Shown here piece by piece: positions 1 through 9,900 of a stretch of DNA of 64,000 bases. The stretch is from J134 sp964484045 (GTDB lineage Bacteria > Pseudomonadota > Alphaproteobacteria > Sphingomonadales > Rhodothalassiaceae). The position numbers were made by a program, and so were the translations under genes. The notes under the pieces were generated by a model. The model saw only the letters and a program-made list of their open reading frames with translations, ran no database searches and had not been told where the DNA came from. The stretch spans positions 14,539 to 78,538 of the forward strand of contig CAZAEP010000001.1 in the NCBI GenBank assembly GCA_964484045.1, given 5' to 3'. Within the stretch, counting starts at the first letter, position 1, and each line of letters starts with the position of its first letter.

Positions 1-1
1 G

Positions 2-1747
2 CCGGATGCGGCGGCCGTCATCGAGCGGCAGGTGGAGATCGTCTCCAACGCGCTGACCGGAAGCTCGCGGGACAGCGCGCGCCGGGCGCAGGAAAAGGGC
101 GCGGCGGTCAGCGAACGCCACTTCGCCGTGCTCGCCGGTCAGCGGCGCGCCCTTGCGATCCACGACATTCCCGTCGATGGCCAGGTCGTCGGAATCGCCA
201 TCGACATGACCGACGTGGAAGAGATCCGCGCCGAGCTCGCCCGCGTCATCGAGAGCCATTCCGAGACCCTGAACAGCCTGTCCAGCCCGGTCGCCATCTT
301 CGACGCCGACCAGCGTCTGCGGTTCTCCAACAGCGCCTTTGCGCGGCTTTTCCGTCTCAGCGAGGACTGGCTCGCCGAAGGTCCCGATCACGGCAGTCTT
401 CTCGAAGCGATGCGCGAACGCCGCCGCCTTCCCGAACAGGCCGATTTCCAGGCCTGGAAGAAGCAGCAGCTCGACCTCTATCACTCGCCCGAGCCGACCG
501 AGGACATGTGGCACCTGCCCGACGGCAGCAGTCTGCGCGCGGTCGCACAGCCGCATCCGCTGGGCGGTCTTCTCGTCTTCTACGAAGACGTCACCGACCG
601 CCTGGCGCTCGAAGGCTCCTACAACACGCTGATCGCCGTTCAACGTGAAACGCTCAATCATCTGCACGAGGCGGTGGCGGTCTATGGCAGCGATGCCCGG
701 CTCAAGCTCTACAATCCCAATTACGCCCGCATCTGGCAGCTCGATCCGGCGTTTCTCGACAGCGAACCGCATTTCGGCGAGATTCTCGACCATGCGCGCG
801 CCCTCCTCGACACCGGCAACGACTGGGCCGCCCGCAAGGCACGCCTCATCGGGCAACTGGCGGAGCGGGAAACGCGGGCGGGTCGCTGGCACCGGCCCGA
901 TGGCAAGGTTCTCGATTACGCCATGGTGCCCTTGCCCGACGGCCGGGTGATGACGACCCATATCGACGTCACCGACAGCTTCCGCATCGAGCATGCCTTG
1001 CGGGAGCGCAATGAGGCCCTCGAGACCGCGGACCGCCTCAAGAGCGAGTTCGTCGCCAACATGTCCTACGAGCTGCGGACCCCGCTCAACACGATCATCG
1101 GCTTTGCCGAACTCATGGACGGCGATGTCGCCGGGACGCTCAGCGCCAGGCAGCGCGACTATGTCCGTTATGTCCTCCGGGCCGCCGGACAGCTTCGCGA
1201 CCTGATCGACGACATCCTCGATCTGGCGGTCATAGAAGCGGGCGTGATGTCCCTCGACATCACCGAGATCCCGGTCGCCGACCTGCTCGAGAATGTGGCC
1301 GGAATCAGTCGCGAACAGGCCCGCAAGGCAGGGCTCGAACTGGTCGTCAAATGCGATCCCGGCTGCGGCTCCATCGAAGGCGACCAGCGGCGCCTCACCC
1401 AGGCGATCTACAATCTCGTCGCCAACTCCGTGAAATTCACCCCGCGCGGCGGGCGCATCACGCTGCGCGCGCGGCCCGCCGGCGACGACGGGGTCGAGAT
1501 CACCGTCCGCGACACCGGCATCGGGATCGACGAGGAGGATCGCGAGGCCATCTTCGAAAAGTTCCATACCGGGACGCGGCCCTCGAGCCGCAAGGGGGTC
1601 GGCCTCGGGCTGTCGCTTGTGCGCAGCTTCATCGAACTCCACCGCGGCCGCATTTCGCTCGTCTCGCGCCCCACGGAGGGAACCACGGTGACCTGCGTGC
1701 TGCCGCGGAGGCAGGCCGCGGACGCGCAACTCAAGCGGGCCATCTGA
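2..1747 (+). CDS. divL: DivL-type PAS sensor pseudo-histidine kinase (5' end outside window)
   Basis: Partial gene: the frame is open from base 2, with 581 codons visible. It has at least two PAS-like modules (roughly visible residues 85-330), a HisKA dimerisation helix and a full HATPase domain with N box (NLVANSVKF), G1 (DTGIGI) and G2 (GVGLGLS). In the H box the phospho-accepting His is replaced by Tyr: the motif reads MSYELRTPLN, codon TAC at 1067-1069. That substitution defines DivL, which in Caulobacter tunes the CckA-CtrA cell-cycle phosphorelay and interacts with DivK. The following tsaE-amgK-murU-addBA order also fits my recollection of the divL neighbourhood. It ends 4 nt before tsaE. 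The DivL call is an inference from the Tyr plus context; another PAS kinase that lost its His is the alternative. Confidence 0.75.
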   Translation, partial: PDAAAVIERQVEIVSNALTGSSRDSARRAQEKGAAVSERHFAVLAGQRRALAIHDIPVDGQVVGIAIDMTDVEEIRAELARVIESHSETLNSLSSPVAIFDADQRLRFSNSAFARLFRLSEDWLAEGPDHGSLLEAMRERRRLPEQADFQAWKKQQLDLYHSPEPTEDMWHLPDGSSLRAVAQPHPLGGLLVFYEDVTDRLALEGSYNTLIAVQRETLNHLHEAVAVYGSDARLKLYNPNYARIWQLDPAFLDSEPHFGEILDHARALLDTGNDWAARKARLIGQLAERETRAGRWHRPDGKVLDYAMVPLPDGRVMTTHIDVTDSFRIEHALRERNEALETADRLKSEFVANMSYELRTPLNTIIGFAELMDGDVAGTLSARQRDYVRYVLRAAGQLRDLIDDILDLAVIEAGVMSLDITEIPVADLLENVAGISREQARKAGLELVVKCDPGCGSIEGDQRRLTQAIYNLVANSVKFTPRGGRITLRARPAGDDGVEITVRDTGIGIDEEDREAIFEKFHTGTRPSSRKGVGLGLSLVRSFIELHRGRISLVSRPTEGTTVTCVLPRRQAADAQLKRAI

Positions 1748-1751
1748 TCCC

Positions 1752-2237
1752 ATGGAAGGCCCGCTCCGTGTCGTCGAAACGGCGGAAGAGAGCGCCACCG
1801 CGAGAATCGGGGCGCGGCTTGCGCCGGCTCTTTCGGCCGGCGACGTCATCGCGCTCCGGGGCGGACTGGGCAGCGGCAAGAGCGTGCTTGCGCGAGCGCT
1901 CGTCCGGGCCCGGATGGGGGATCCCGGGCTCACCGTTCCGAGCCCCTCCTTCAATCTCGTCCAGATCTACGAGCCGCCCGCGGGACCGCCGGTCTGGCAT
2001 GTCGATCTCTATCGCCTCGACCGGGCATCGGAGCTCGACGAGCTGGGCCTTGAAGACGCCTTTGACGCGGCGGTGACCCTTATCGAGTGGGCGGAGAAGG
2101 CGGCGCCGCTCCTCCCCGAAGAGGCCCTGCACATCGTGATCGAGACGACGGGCCCGGGACGCCGTCGCCTCGTCTTTCTGGGCGGGCCGGCCTGGCGCGA
2201 CCGCCTCGACGCGCTCGAGGGGCTCGCAGCGGGATGA
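1752..2237 (+). CDS. tsaE: tRNA threonylcarbamoyladenosine biosynthesis ATPase TsaE
   Basis: 161 aa, the usual TsaE length. The Walker A motif GGLGSGKS is at residues 37-44, followed by the family signatures VPSPSFNLV and HVDLYRL. TsaE is the P-loop ATPase that drives the TsaB-TsaD complex in t6A37 modification of ANN-decoding tRNAs in the cytoplasm. The ATG is 4 nt after the upstream kinase stop, and its own stop overlaps the next start as ATGA (2234-2237), so the three genes are probably co-transcribed and translationally coupled. The partner genes tsaB and tsaD are not in the window. Confidence 0.9.
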   Translation: MEGPLRVVETAEESATARIGARLAPALSAGDVIALRGGLGSGKSVLARALVRARMGDPGLTVPSPSFNLVQIYEPPAGPPVWHVDLYRLDRASELDELGLEDAFDAAVTLIEWAEKAAPLLPEEALHIVIETTGPGRRRLVFLGGPAWRDRLDALEGLAAG

Positions 2238-3220
2238 CCCGCGCGGCGCGGATCGCGGCCTTTCTCGACGCCGCCGGCTGGCAGGGAGCGGAGCGGCGGC
2301 CTCTGGCCGGAGACGCCTCCTTTCGCCGTTACGAGCGCCTTGTCAGGGGACGGCGGCGGGCGATTCTCATGGACGCGCCGCCGGAGCGGGAAGACGTCCG
2401 GCCGTTTCTCGCGATCGACCGTCTGCTTCGCGCCTGGGGCTGTTCGGCCCCGCGCATCCTGGCGGCCGACGTCGATGCCGGACTCGTGCTTCTCGAGGAC
2501 CTCGGCGACGAGAGCTTCACCCGGCGTCTCGCGCGCCGTCCCGCCGATGCACTGCCTCTCTATTCGGCCGCCGTCGACCTCCTCGTCGCGCTGCACCGTC
2601 GGACGCCGCCGGCAAGCCTTCCCGCCTATGATCTCGCCGAGCTCATGCGGGAAGCGCGGCTCTTCGCCGAATGGTATCTGCCCGCGCTCCATCCCGGAGG
2701 CGACATCGCCGCCTTCACGGCGGCGCTGGAGAGCCGCTACCGGCCGCTTCTGCGCGAACTCGCCGGGGTCGAGTCCGTTCTCACCCTGCGCGACTATCAT
2801 GCCGACAATCTTCACTGGCTGGCGCGCCGCCGCGGCCTCCGGCGGGTCGGTCTGCTCGACTTCCAGGACGCAGTCCGCGGCCATCCCGCCTATGATCTCG
2901 TGTCCCTGCTGCAGGACGCCCGTCGCGAGGTGCCGGTCGCGCTTGAAGAGGCCATGATCACGCGCTATCTCGAGCGGGCCGCCATTGCCGACCGGGCGGC
3001 CTTTCGCCGCGCCTATCATCTCCTCGGCATGCAGAGGGCGACCAAGGTGATCGGCATCTTCACGCGTCTGCACCGGCGGGACCGCAAGCCGCGCTATCTC
3101 GCCTTCCTGCCGCGCGTCCGGGAGCATCTCGAACGCAATCTCGCCGCCGCGGAGCTGCGGGAGCTGGCAAGCTGGCTCGACGCGGTGGCACCTCCGGCGC
3201 TGCGCCGCGACGAAGAATGA
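2234..3220 (+). CDS. amgK: aminoglycoside-phosphotransferase-fold sugar kinase (AmgK, MurNAc/GlcNAc anomeric kinase)
   Basis: 328 aa APH-fold kinase. The catalytic loop YHADNLHWL (about residues 194-202) and the metal-binding DFQDA that follows are visible. AmgK phosphorylates MurNAc or GlcNAc at C1 in the peptidoglycan recycling route that bypasses de novo UDP-MurNAc synthesis. The assignment is supported by position: it overlaps tsaE by ATGA and lies 10 nt before a MurU-like nucleotidyltransferase, the next enzyme of that route. From sequence alone it is only 'phosphotransferase'; substrate is inferred from the pair. Confidence 0.8.
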   Translation: MTRAARIAAFLDAAGWQGAERRPLAGDASFRRYERLVRGRRRAILMDAPPEREDVRPFLAIDRLLRAWGCSAPRILAADVDAGLVLLEDLGDESFTRRLARRPADALPLYSAAVDLLVALHRRTPPASLPAYDLAELMREARLFAEWYLPALHPGGDIAAFTAALESRYRPLLRELAGVESVLTLRDYHADNLHWLARRRGLRRVGLLDFQDAVRGHPAYDLVSLLQDARREVPVALEEAMITRYLERAAIADRAAFRRAYHLLGMQRATKVIGIFTRLHRRDRKPRYLAFLPRVREHLERNLAAAELRELASWLDAVAPPALRRDEE

Positions 3221-3230
3221 AAGGCGTGCC

Positions 3231-3995
3231 ATGGCCTTGAACGACCATCGCTCCGGCACCGCGACGCGACCGCTCGACGGCGGCCCCGTTCGCCGCGCCA
3301 TGATTCTCGCCGCGGGGCTCGGCACCCGCATGCGGCCGCTGACCGAGAGCCGCCCCAAGGCGCTCGTTCCGCTCGCCGGTCGGCCGCTCGTCGACCGCGT
3401 GCTCGATCACCTCGCACGGGCCGGCATCGAGCGCGTGGTGGTCAATGTCCATGCCCATGCCGATCGGCTCATCGCGCATCTCGCGGCACGGGCGGAGGGC
3501 CCGGAGATCGTCATCTCGGACGAGCGGGCGCAACTGCTCGACACCGGCGGCGGCATCAGGCACGCACTGCCGCTGCTGGGCAGGGACCCGGTCTTCGTCG
3601 TCAATGTCGATGCCGTCTGGTCCGACGGGCCGACGAACACCCTGGCGCGACTTGCCGCGCGCTGGGACCCGGCGACGATGGACGCGCTCATGCTGGTGGT
3701 GCCGACGAGCGCCGCGCGGGGCTATTCCGGCCGCGGCGACTTCCTCATGGACGCCATGGGGCGCCTCGAGCGCCGGGCGGAGCGCCGTCTCGCCCCCTTC
3801 GTCTTCAGCGGCATCCAGATCCTCGACCCTGAACTCGTGGCGGCGATCCCGGACCGGGTCTTCCCGCTCACCCGCGCCTGGCGGGGGGCGCTCGAACGGG
3901 GCCGGCTCTACGGCCTCGTTCATGACGGGCGCTGGGCCCATGTCGGCACGCCAGCGGCGGTGGAGCTGGTCGAGCGCGGCGGACTCGGGTCATGA
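3231..3995 (+). CDS. murU: nucleotidyltransferase family protein (MurU, MurNAc-1-phosphate uridylyltransferase)
   Basis: 254 aa. The sugar-1-phosphate nucleotidyltransferase signature AAGLGTRMRPL, followed by RPKALVPLAGRPL, lies near residues 26-50. VNVDAVW is the metal-binding aspartate region. MurU converts MurNAc-1-P to UDP-MurNAc, completing recycling after AmgK. The chosen ATG (preceded by GAAAGG) gives about 20 residues before the fold; an internal ATG at 3300 would start right at the motif and cannot be excluded. The stop overlaps the addB start (ATGA, 3992-3995). Confidence 0.8.
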   Translation: MALNDHRSGTATRPLDGGPVRRAMILAAGLGTRMRPLTESRPKALVPLAGRPLVDRVLDHLARAGIERVVVNVHAHADRLIAHLAARAEGPEIVISDERAQLLDTGGGIRHALPLLGRDPVFVVNVDAVWSDGPTNTLARLAARWDPATMDALMLVVPTSAARGYSGRGDFLMDAMGRLERRAERRLAPFVFSGIQILDPELVAAIPDRVFPLTRAWRGALERGRLYGLVHDGRWAHVGTPAAVELVERGGLGS

Positions 3996-6985
3996 CCATG
4001 CCCGCTCTTCGCGCCGCACCGCGGGTCTTCACGATTCCCTCGACGGTCTCCTTCGTCGATGCGCTCGCCGGCTCGCTTCTGCGCCGCGAGGCCGGCGATC
4101 CCCTCGCGCTCGGCCGGTATCGCATTCTGCTGCCCAATCGCCGCAGCCTGCGCCTTCTGCGCGAGGCCTTCCTGCGCGCGAGCGAGGGCCGGCCGCTTCT
4201 CCTGCCGCGCATGTCGGCGATCGGCGATGTCGACGAGGAGGAGCTGCTGCTCTTCGGCGCCCCCGAGGACGTGCTCGACCTGCCGCCGGCGATCTCCGGG
4301 CAACGACGCGTCTTTCTGCTGGCGCAACTCGTCCGCCGCCTGTCCGACCGGGCCGGGAGCCCGCATTCGCCGGCTGCCGCCCTGCGCCTCGCCCGCGAGC
4401 TCGCCCGGCTGATCGACGAGGTGCACACGGCGCGGGTCTCCTTCGATCGGCTGGCCGATCTCGCTCCCGATGCGCTTGCCGCGCACTGGCGGATGACCCT
4501 CGACTTCCTGCGCATCGTGACCGAGTCCTGGCCCGGGATCCTGGCCGCGGAAGGCGCGCTCGACCCCGCCGACCGCCGCAACCGCCTGCTCGAGGCTCTG
4601 GCCCGGCGCTGGCGCGAGACGCCGCCGGCCGATCCGGTGATCGCCGCCGGCTCGACGGGCTCGGTTCCGGCCACCGCCGAGCTTCTCGGCGTCGTCGCCC
4701 GGCTGCCGCAAGGCGCGGTGATCCTGCCCGGTTTCGATCGCGACATCGACGACGAGAGCTGGCGGGCCCTCGACCCGGCACATCCGCAGTTCATGATGCG
4801 ACAGCTTCTCGAGAACATCGGCGTCGCGCGGCACGAGGTCGCGCCCTGGCCCCTGCCGCCCTCATGGCAGGCGCTGTCCGAGAGGCGAGCCCCGCGGGCG
4901 CGACTCTTCGCCGAGGCTCTGCGCCCCGCGGCGACCATCGAAAGCTGGTCGCGCCTTCGTTTCGACGCCGGATCGGCCCTCGCCGGCGTCCGGCGCATCG
5001 ACGCGCGAAGCCTGCCCGAAGAGGCGGGTGCGATCGCCCTTCTCCTGCGCGAGGCCCTCGAGACGCCGGGCCGGACGGCCGCCCTCGTGACGCCGGACCG
5101 GACCCTTGCCCGGCTGGTGCAGAGCGAGCTCGGACGCTGGGGAATCGCCATCGACGACTCGGCCGGCACGCCCGCCGCCGCCTCGCCGACGGGAAGCTTT
5201 CTGCGCCTGCTCGTCCGCACCGTCGCCGAGGGCTTCGCGCCGGTCGGGCTCATGGCCCTGATGAAGCACCCCCTGGCGGCGGCCGGTCGGCCGACGGGCG
5301 CGCCGGGGCGGCTGGCGCGCCGGCTCGACCGCTTCGGCGGCAGGGACGGCTACGCCCTGCGCGGTCCGGCCCCGGCGCCGGGTTCGCAAGCGGTGGTTCG
5401 GGCGCTGGAGAAGGCCGGTGTGCCGAAGGCGTGGCTGCGCGAACTGGAGAATTTCCTGGCGCTTCTCTCGCCGCTGGAGACGGCCCTGCGCGAACGCGAG
5501 AAGATGCCTCTCGAGACGCTGCTTGCGCGCCATCTCGACACCGCCGAAGCGCTTGCGGCGACGGCCGACGACGCGGGGGGCGAGCGGCTCTGGCACGGCG
5601 AGGCGGGCGAGGCGCTGGCCCTGCATCTTGCCGATGCGATGGCCGAGGCCGCGGACTTCGGACCGGTCGAGACGGCGGCCTATCCCGCGCTTTTCGATGC
5701 CCTTCTCGAGCCGCTCGTGGTGCGGCCGCGTTACGGCCGGCACCCGCGGCTGGCCATCCTCGGCACGCTCGAGGCGCGGCTTTTTCATGCCGATCTGATG
5801 GTGCTGGGCGGCCTCAATGAGGGCACCTGGCCGCCGGCGCCGGCTCATGACCCCTGGATGAGTCGCGCCATGCGCGCGGCCTTCGGGCTGCCCCCGACGG
5901 CCCGCCGCAGCGGACAGGCGGCCCATGACTTTCTCGCCGCCGCCGGGGCGCCGGAGGTGGTGATCACCCGTTCCGGCAAACGCGACGGCACGCCCACGGT
6001 GCCGAGCCGCTGGCTCAGCCGCCTCGACGCGCTCACCGGCCGCGCCATTCCGCGCGCCGAGGACGTGCTCCGCATCCATCGCCGGATCGACCGTCCGGAT
6101 CGGGTCGAACCCCTGCCGCCCCCACGGCCGACCCCGCCGGTCGAGGCGCGACCGAAGGCACTGTCCGTGACCCAGGTGGAAACCTGGATACGCGACCCCT
6201 ATGCGATCTATGCGCGCCATATTCTCGGCCTCGTGCCGCTCGACCCGCTCGAGGACGACCCCGGGGCGCTCCGACGCGGCACCGTGCTCCACGACGCCCT
6301 CGATCGATTCCTCAGGGAGCGTCCACCGCACGAGGACCGGGAGGCCGCCCATGCGCGCCTGCTCGCATGCGGCCGTGCGGCCTTCGGGGCGCTTCTCGAG
6401 CGTCCCGCCGTGCGCGCCTTCTGGTGGCCGCGCTTCGAGGCCATCGCCGAGGCCTTTCTCGATCTCGAAGCCGCGCGCGAGGCGGAATACGAGACGCTCG
6501 CCACCGAGGTGCGTGGAAAACTGACGCTCGGCACGCCGGTGCCCTTCACGCTCACCGCCAAGGCCGACCGCATCGATCGCCGGCACGGCGACGGCGCGCT
6601 CGAGATCATCGACTACAAGACCGGCGCGCCGCCGACGAAGAAGCGCATCGAGGCCGGCTTCGCGCCGCAATTGCCGCTCGAAGGCTGGATGGCCGAGGCC
6701 GGCGCCTTCACCGGCATCCCCGCGGGCGATGTCGGCACCCTCGTGTTCTGGCACCTGAAGGGCACGCGCGTGCCGATCGAGATCAGGATGGTGAAGGAGG
6801 TCGAGAAGCAGATCGCCGCCGCCCGCGAGGGGCTCATGCGCCTCGTCGCCTGCTTCGCCCGCGAAGACACGCCCTATCTCTCCAATCCGCGACCCCGCGA
6901 GGCCGGCTGGGGAGACTACGACCATCTCGCCCGGGTCGAGGAGTGGACCCGCTTGCCGCGGCTGCCCGAGGAGAGCGGGTCATGA
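3992..6985 (+). CDS. addB: double-strand break repair protein AddB
   Basis: 997 aa, typical of alphaproteobacterial AddB. The N-terminus is helicase-like but lacks an active Walker A; the C-terminus carries a RecB-family nuclease motif, with EIIDYKTG placing D874-Y875-K876 in the active site. AddB works with AddA to process double-strand ends for RecA loading. It overlaps murU upstream and addA downstream by ATGA, so stoichiometric translation of AddB and AddA is likely. Confidence 0.92.
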   Translation: MTMPALRAAPRVFTIPSTVSFVDALAGSLLRREAGDPLALGRYRILLPNRRSLRLLREAFLRASEGRPLLLPRMSAIGDVDEEELLLFGAPEDVLDLPPAISGQRRVFLLAQLVRRLSDRAGSPHSPAAALRLARELARLIDEVHTARVSFDRLADLAPDALAAHWRMTLDFLRIVTESWPGILAAEGALDPADRRNRLLEALARRWRETPPADPVIAAGSTGSVPATAELLGVVARLPQGAVILPGFDRDIDDESWRALDPAHPQFMMRQLLENIGVARHEVAPWPLPPSWQALSERRAPRARLFAEALRPAATIESWSRLRFDAGSALAGVRRIDARSLPEEAGAIALLLREALETPGRTAALVTPDRTLARLVQSELGRWGIAIDDSAGTPAAASPTGSFLRLLVRTVAEGFAPVGLMALMKHPLAAAGRPTGAPGRLARRLDRFGGRDGYALRGPAPAPGSQAVVRALEKAGVPKAWLRELENFLALLSPLETALREREKMPLETLLARHLDTAEALAATADDAGGERLWHGEAGEALALHLADAMAEAADFGPVETAAYPALFDALLEPLVVRPRYGRHPRLAILGTLEARLFHADLMVLGGLNEGTWPPAPAHDPWMSRAMRAAFGLPPTARRSGQAAHDFLAAAGAPEVVITRSGKRDGTPTVPSRWLSRLDALTGRAIPRAEDVLRIHRRIDRPDRVEPLPPPRPTPPVEARPKALSVTQVETWIRDPYAIYARHILGLVPLDPLEDDPGALRRGTVLHDALDRFLRERPPHEDREAAHARLLACGRAAFGALLERPAVRAFWWPRFEAIAEAFLDLEAAREAEYETLATEVRGKLTLGTPVPFTLTAKADRIDRRHGDGALEIIDYKTGAPPTKKRIEAGFAPQLPLEGWMAEAGAFTGIPAGDVGTLVFWHLKGTRVPIEIRMVKEVEKQIAAAREGLMRLVACFAREDTPYLSNPRPREAGWGDYDHLARVEEWTRLPRLPEESGS

Positions 6986-9900
6986 GCGGGAAACGCCTCA
7001 CCCCGCCGCAGATCGCGGCCAGCGACCCCGGGGCCAGCGTCTGGGTCACGGCCTCGGCGGGGACCGGCAAGACGCATGTCCTGACCGCGCGCCTGTTGCG
7101 CCTGATGCTTGCCGGCGTGCCGCCCGAGAACCTCCTGTGCCTCACCTTCACGAGGGCCGCGGCGGCGGAGATGGCGAACCGCCTGCGCGAGACGCTGGGC
7201 CGCTGGACGCAGGCCGGCGACCGGGCGCTCGACGCCGACATCCACGCCACCTGCGGCATCCGCGCCGACGAGGCGATCCGCACCCGCGCCCGGCGGCTCT
7301 TCGCGCAGGTCCTCGATCTCGAGGACGGCATGCACATCGACACCATCCACGCCTTCTGTCAGGCGCTGCTCGCCCGCTTTCCGCTCGAAGCCGGGCTCGC
7401 CCCGCAATTCGAGGTCATCGACGAGCGGCAGGCCGCGGACCTCCTCGCCGCCGCCCGGGATCAGGTGCTCGTCGATCCCGCCCATCGGCGCGCATTGGGT
7501 CTTGTCGCCCGCGAAGTGAACGAGGAGGGCTTCGCCAGACTCACTGCCGCCCTGATCGCCGCCCGGCGACAGCTCGCCGCGCTCTTTCGCACCTGGTCCG
7601 GGGCCGACGGCGTGGCCCGGGCGGTGCGCCGGGCGCTCGGGCTCGGGGCGGACGAGGATGCCGCCTCGATCATCGCCGCCGCCTGCGCGGACGCGCCGGT
7701 CGAGGACCTTGCCCGCCTCGCGGCCGTCTTTGCCGCGCACGGCAGGACGGACGAGCAGCGCGTCGCGCCGCATCTCCACGCTTTCTGCACCGCGGAACCG
7801 GCGGCACGAGCGGTGCTCTGGACCGACTATTGCCGGGCCTTTCTCACCGGCAAGGGCGAGCCGCGCAAGACCGGCGCGCGCTATCCCACGAAGGAGGTCC
7901 GGTCGGCCTGGCCGCAGGCGGTCGAGGTGGTGGAGGCCGAGATCGCCCGCGTGGCGGCCATCGAGGAGCGCCTGCGCCTTCTGCGCGCCGCCGAGCTCAC
8001 GGCGGCGGCGATGCGCATCGGCGAGGCGATCCTGCATGCTTATGAGAGGGCGAAGGCGCAGGCCGGCGCGCTCGATTATGACGACCTCATCGCACGCACG
8101 GAATGCCTGCTCGGACGGCCGGATATCGCGCCTTGGATCCTCTACAAGCTCGATCACCGCATCGACCATGTGCTGGTCGACGAGGCGCAGGACACCAACC
8201 GCGCGCAGTGGCGCATCATCGAGGACCTGACGGCGGAATTCTTCGCCGGCGAAGGCGCGCGCGACAAGGTGCGCTCGGTGTTTGCGGTGGGTGACGTCAA
8301 GCAGTCGATCTTCGCCTTCCAAGGCGCCGATCCGCGCGCCTTCGTCGCCGCCCGCGAACGTGTCGCCGAACGCGCCGGGGCGGCCGCATGCGTCTTCCGG
8401 GAGGTCGCGCTCGACCGCTCGTTCCGCTCCACGCGCGCCGTGCTCGCGCTTGTCGACATGGTCTTCGCCGATGCCGACGCGGCGCGCGGTCTCGATCTCG
8501 ATCCGGGGCGGATCCGTCATGTCGCCGAGCGTGCGGCGGACGGCGGTCTGGTCGAGCTCTGGCCGGTCGAGGAGCCGCCACCGAAAAAAGAGCGCGCGCC
8601 CTGGGAGCCGCCGCTCGAGCAGGAGCCCGCGGACAGCGCCGAGGCGCGCCTTGCAAAGCGCATCGCGCTGCGCATCGACGCCATGCTGCGCGCGCCCGAG
8701 ACGCTGCTCTCGGAAGGCCGCCCCGTCCGTCCCGGCGACATCATGGTGCTGGTGCGCCGGCGCACCGCTTTCGTGACCTGCCTCGTCAAGGCGCTCAAAT
8801 CGCTCGGCGTGCCGGTGGCGGGCGCCGACCGCATGCGCGTCACCGAGCAGCTCGCGGTCAGGGACCTCGTCGCGCTCGCCGCCTTCACGCTCCTGCCCGA
8901 GGACGATCTCACCCTTGCAAGCGTGCTCAGGAGTCCGCTTGTCGGGATCGGCGAAGAGGCGCTCTTTGCGCTCGCGCACGATCGCGGCAGCCGAAGCCTG
9001 TGGTCGGTTCTCGAGGAAACCGGGGCGCACGCCGGGACGGTGGCCTTCCTGTCGCGCTGCCGCGCCGACGCCGCGACCCTGCGGCCCTTCGAGTTCTTCG
9101 CCCGCGTGCTCAATGAATATGGCGGCCGGCGCAAGCTGATCGAGCGCCTGGGCACCGAGATCATCGACCCCGTCGACGAATTTCTGCACCTCGCACGCGA
9201 CTACGAAGCCGATCATCCGCCGTCGCTGCAGGGCTTTCTCCATTGGGTCGCGCGCGGCGGCGCCGAGGTCAGGCGCGACCCCGAACAGGGGCAGGACGAG
9301 GTTCGCATTCTCACCATCCACGGCGCCAAGGGGCTCGAGGCGCCGATCGTCTTCCTTCCCGACTGCTGCAGCGTGCCGCAGGACGATACACGACTCCTTG
9401 CCCTGACACCGCCCCCGGGCGCGCCGCCGGAGCCGCCGCTTCTGGTGTGGCCGGGCAACAGCAGGGCGAACGAGGTCGGCCCGCTGGCGCCGGCTCGCAG
9501 GGACCGCGATGCCGCCTGCGACGCCGAATACCGGCGCCTCCTCTATGTCGCCCTGACGCGCGCGCGCGATCGCCTCTATATCGCCGGCTGGAAGACGCAG
9601 CGGCGGGGCGGCGCGCGGACCTGGTACGACATGATCGCCGCCGGCTTCGATCGCCTCGAGGGCGTGGAGGAGATCGCGGACGCCGGCGGGCGGACGCTGC
9701 GTCGCTTCGAGGTGCCGCAACGGATTCCGCCGCGGCGTCCGGGCGCGGCGCCCGAACCCCTCGCGCCGCCCGCAATTCCCGAATGGGTGCATCGCCCCGC
9801 GCCGGACGAGCCGACGCCGCCGAGGCCGCTCGCCCCCTCGCGCCCCGAGGAGGCGGAACCGGCACCGTTGTCCCCGCAGCAGGGCGGCGGCGCACGCTTT

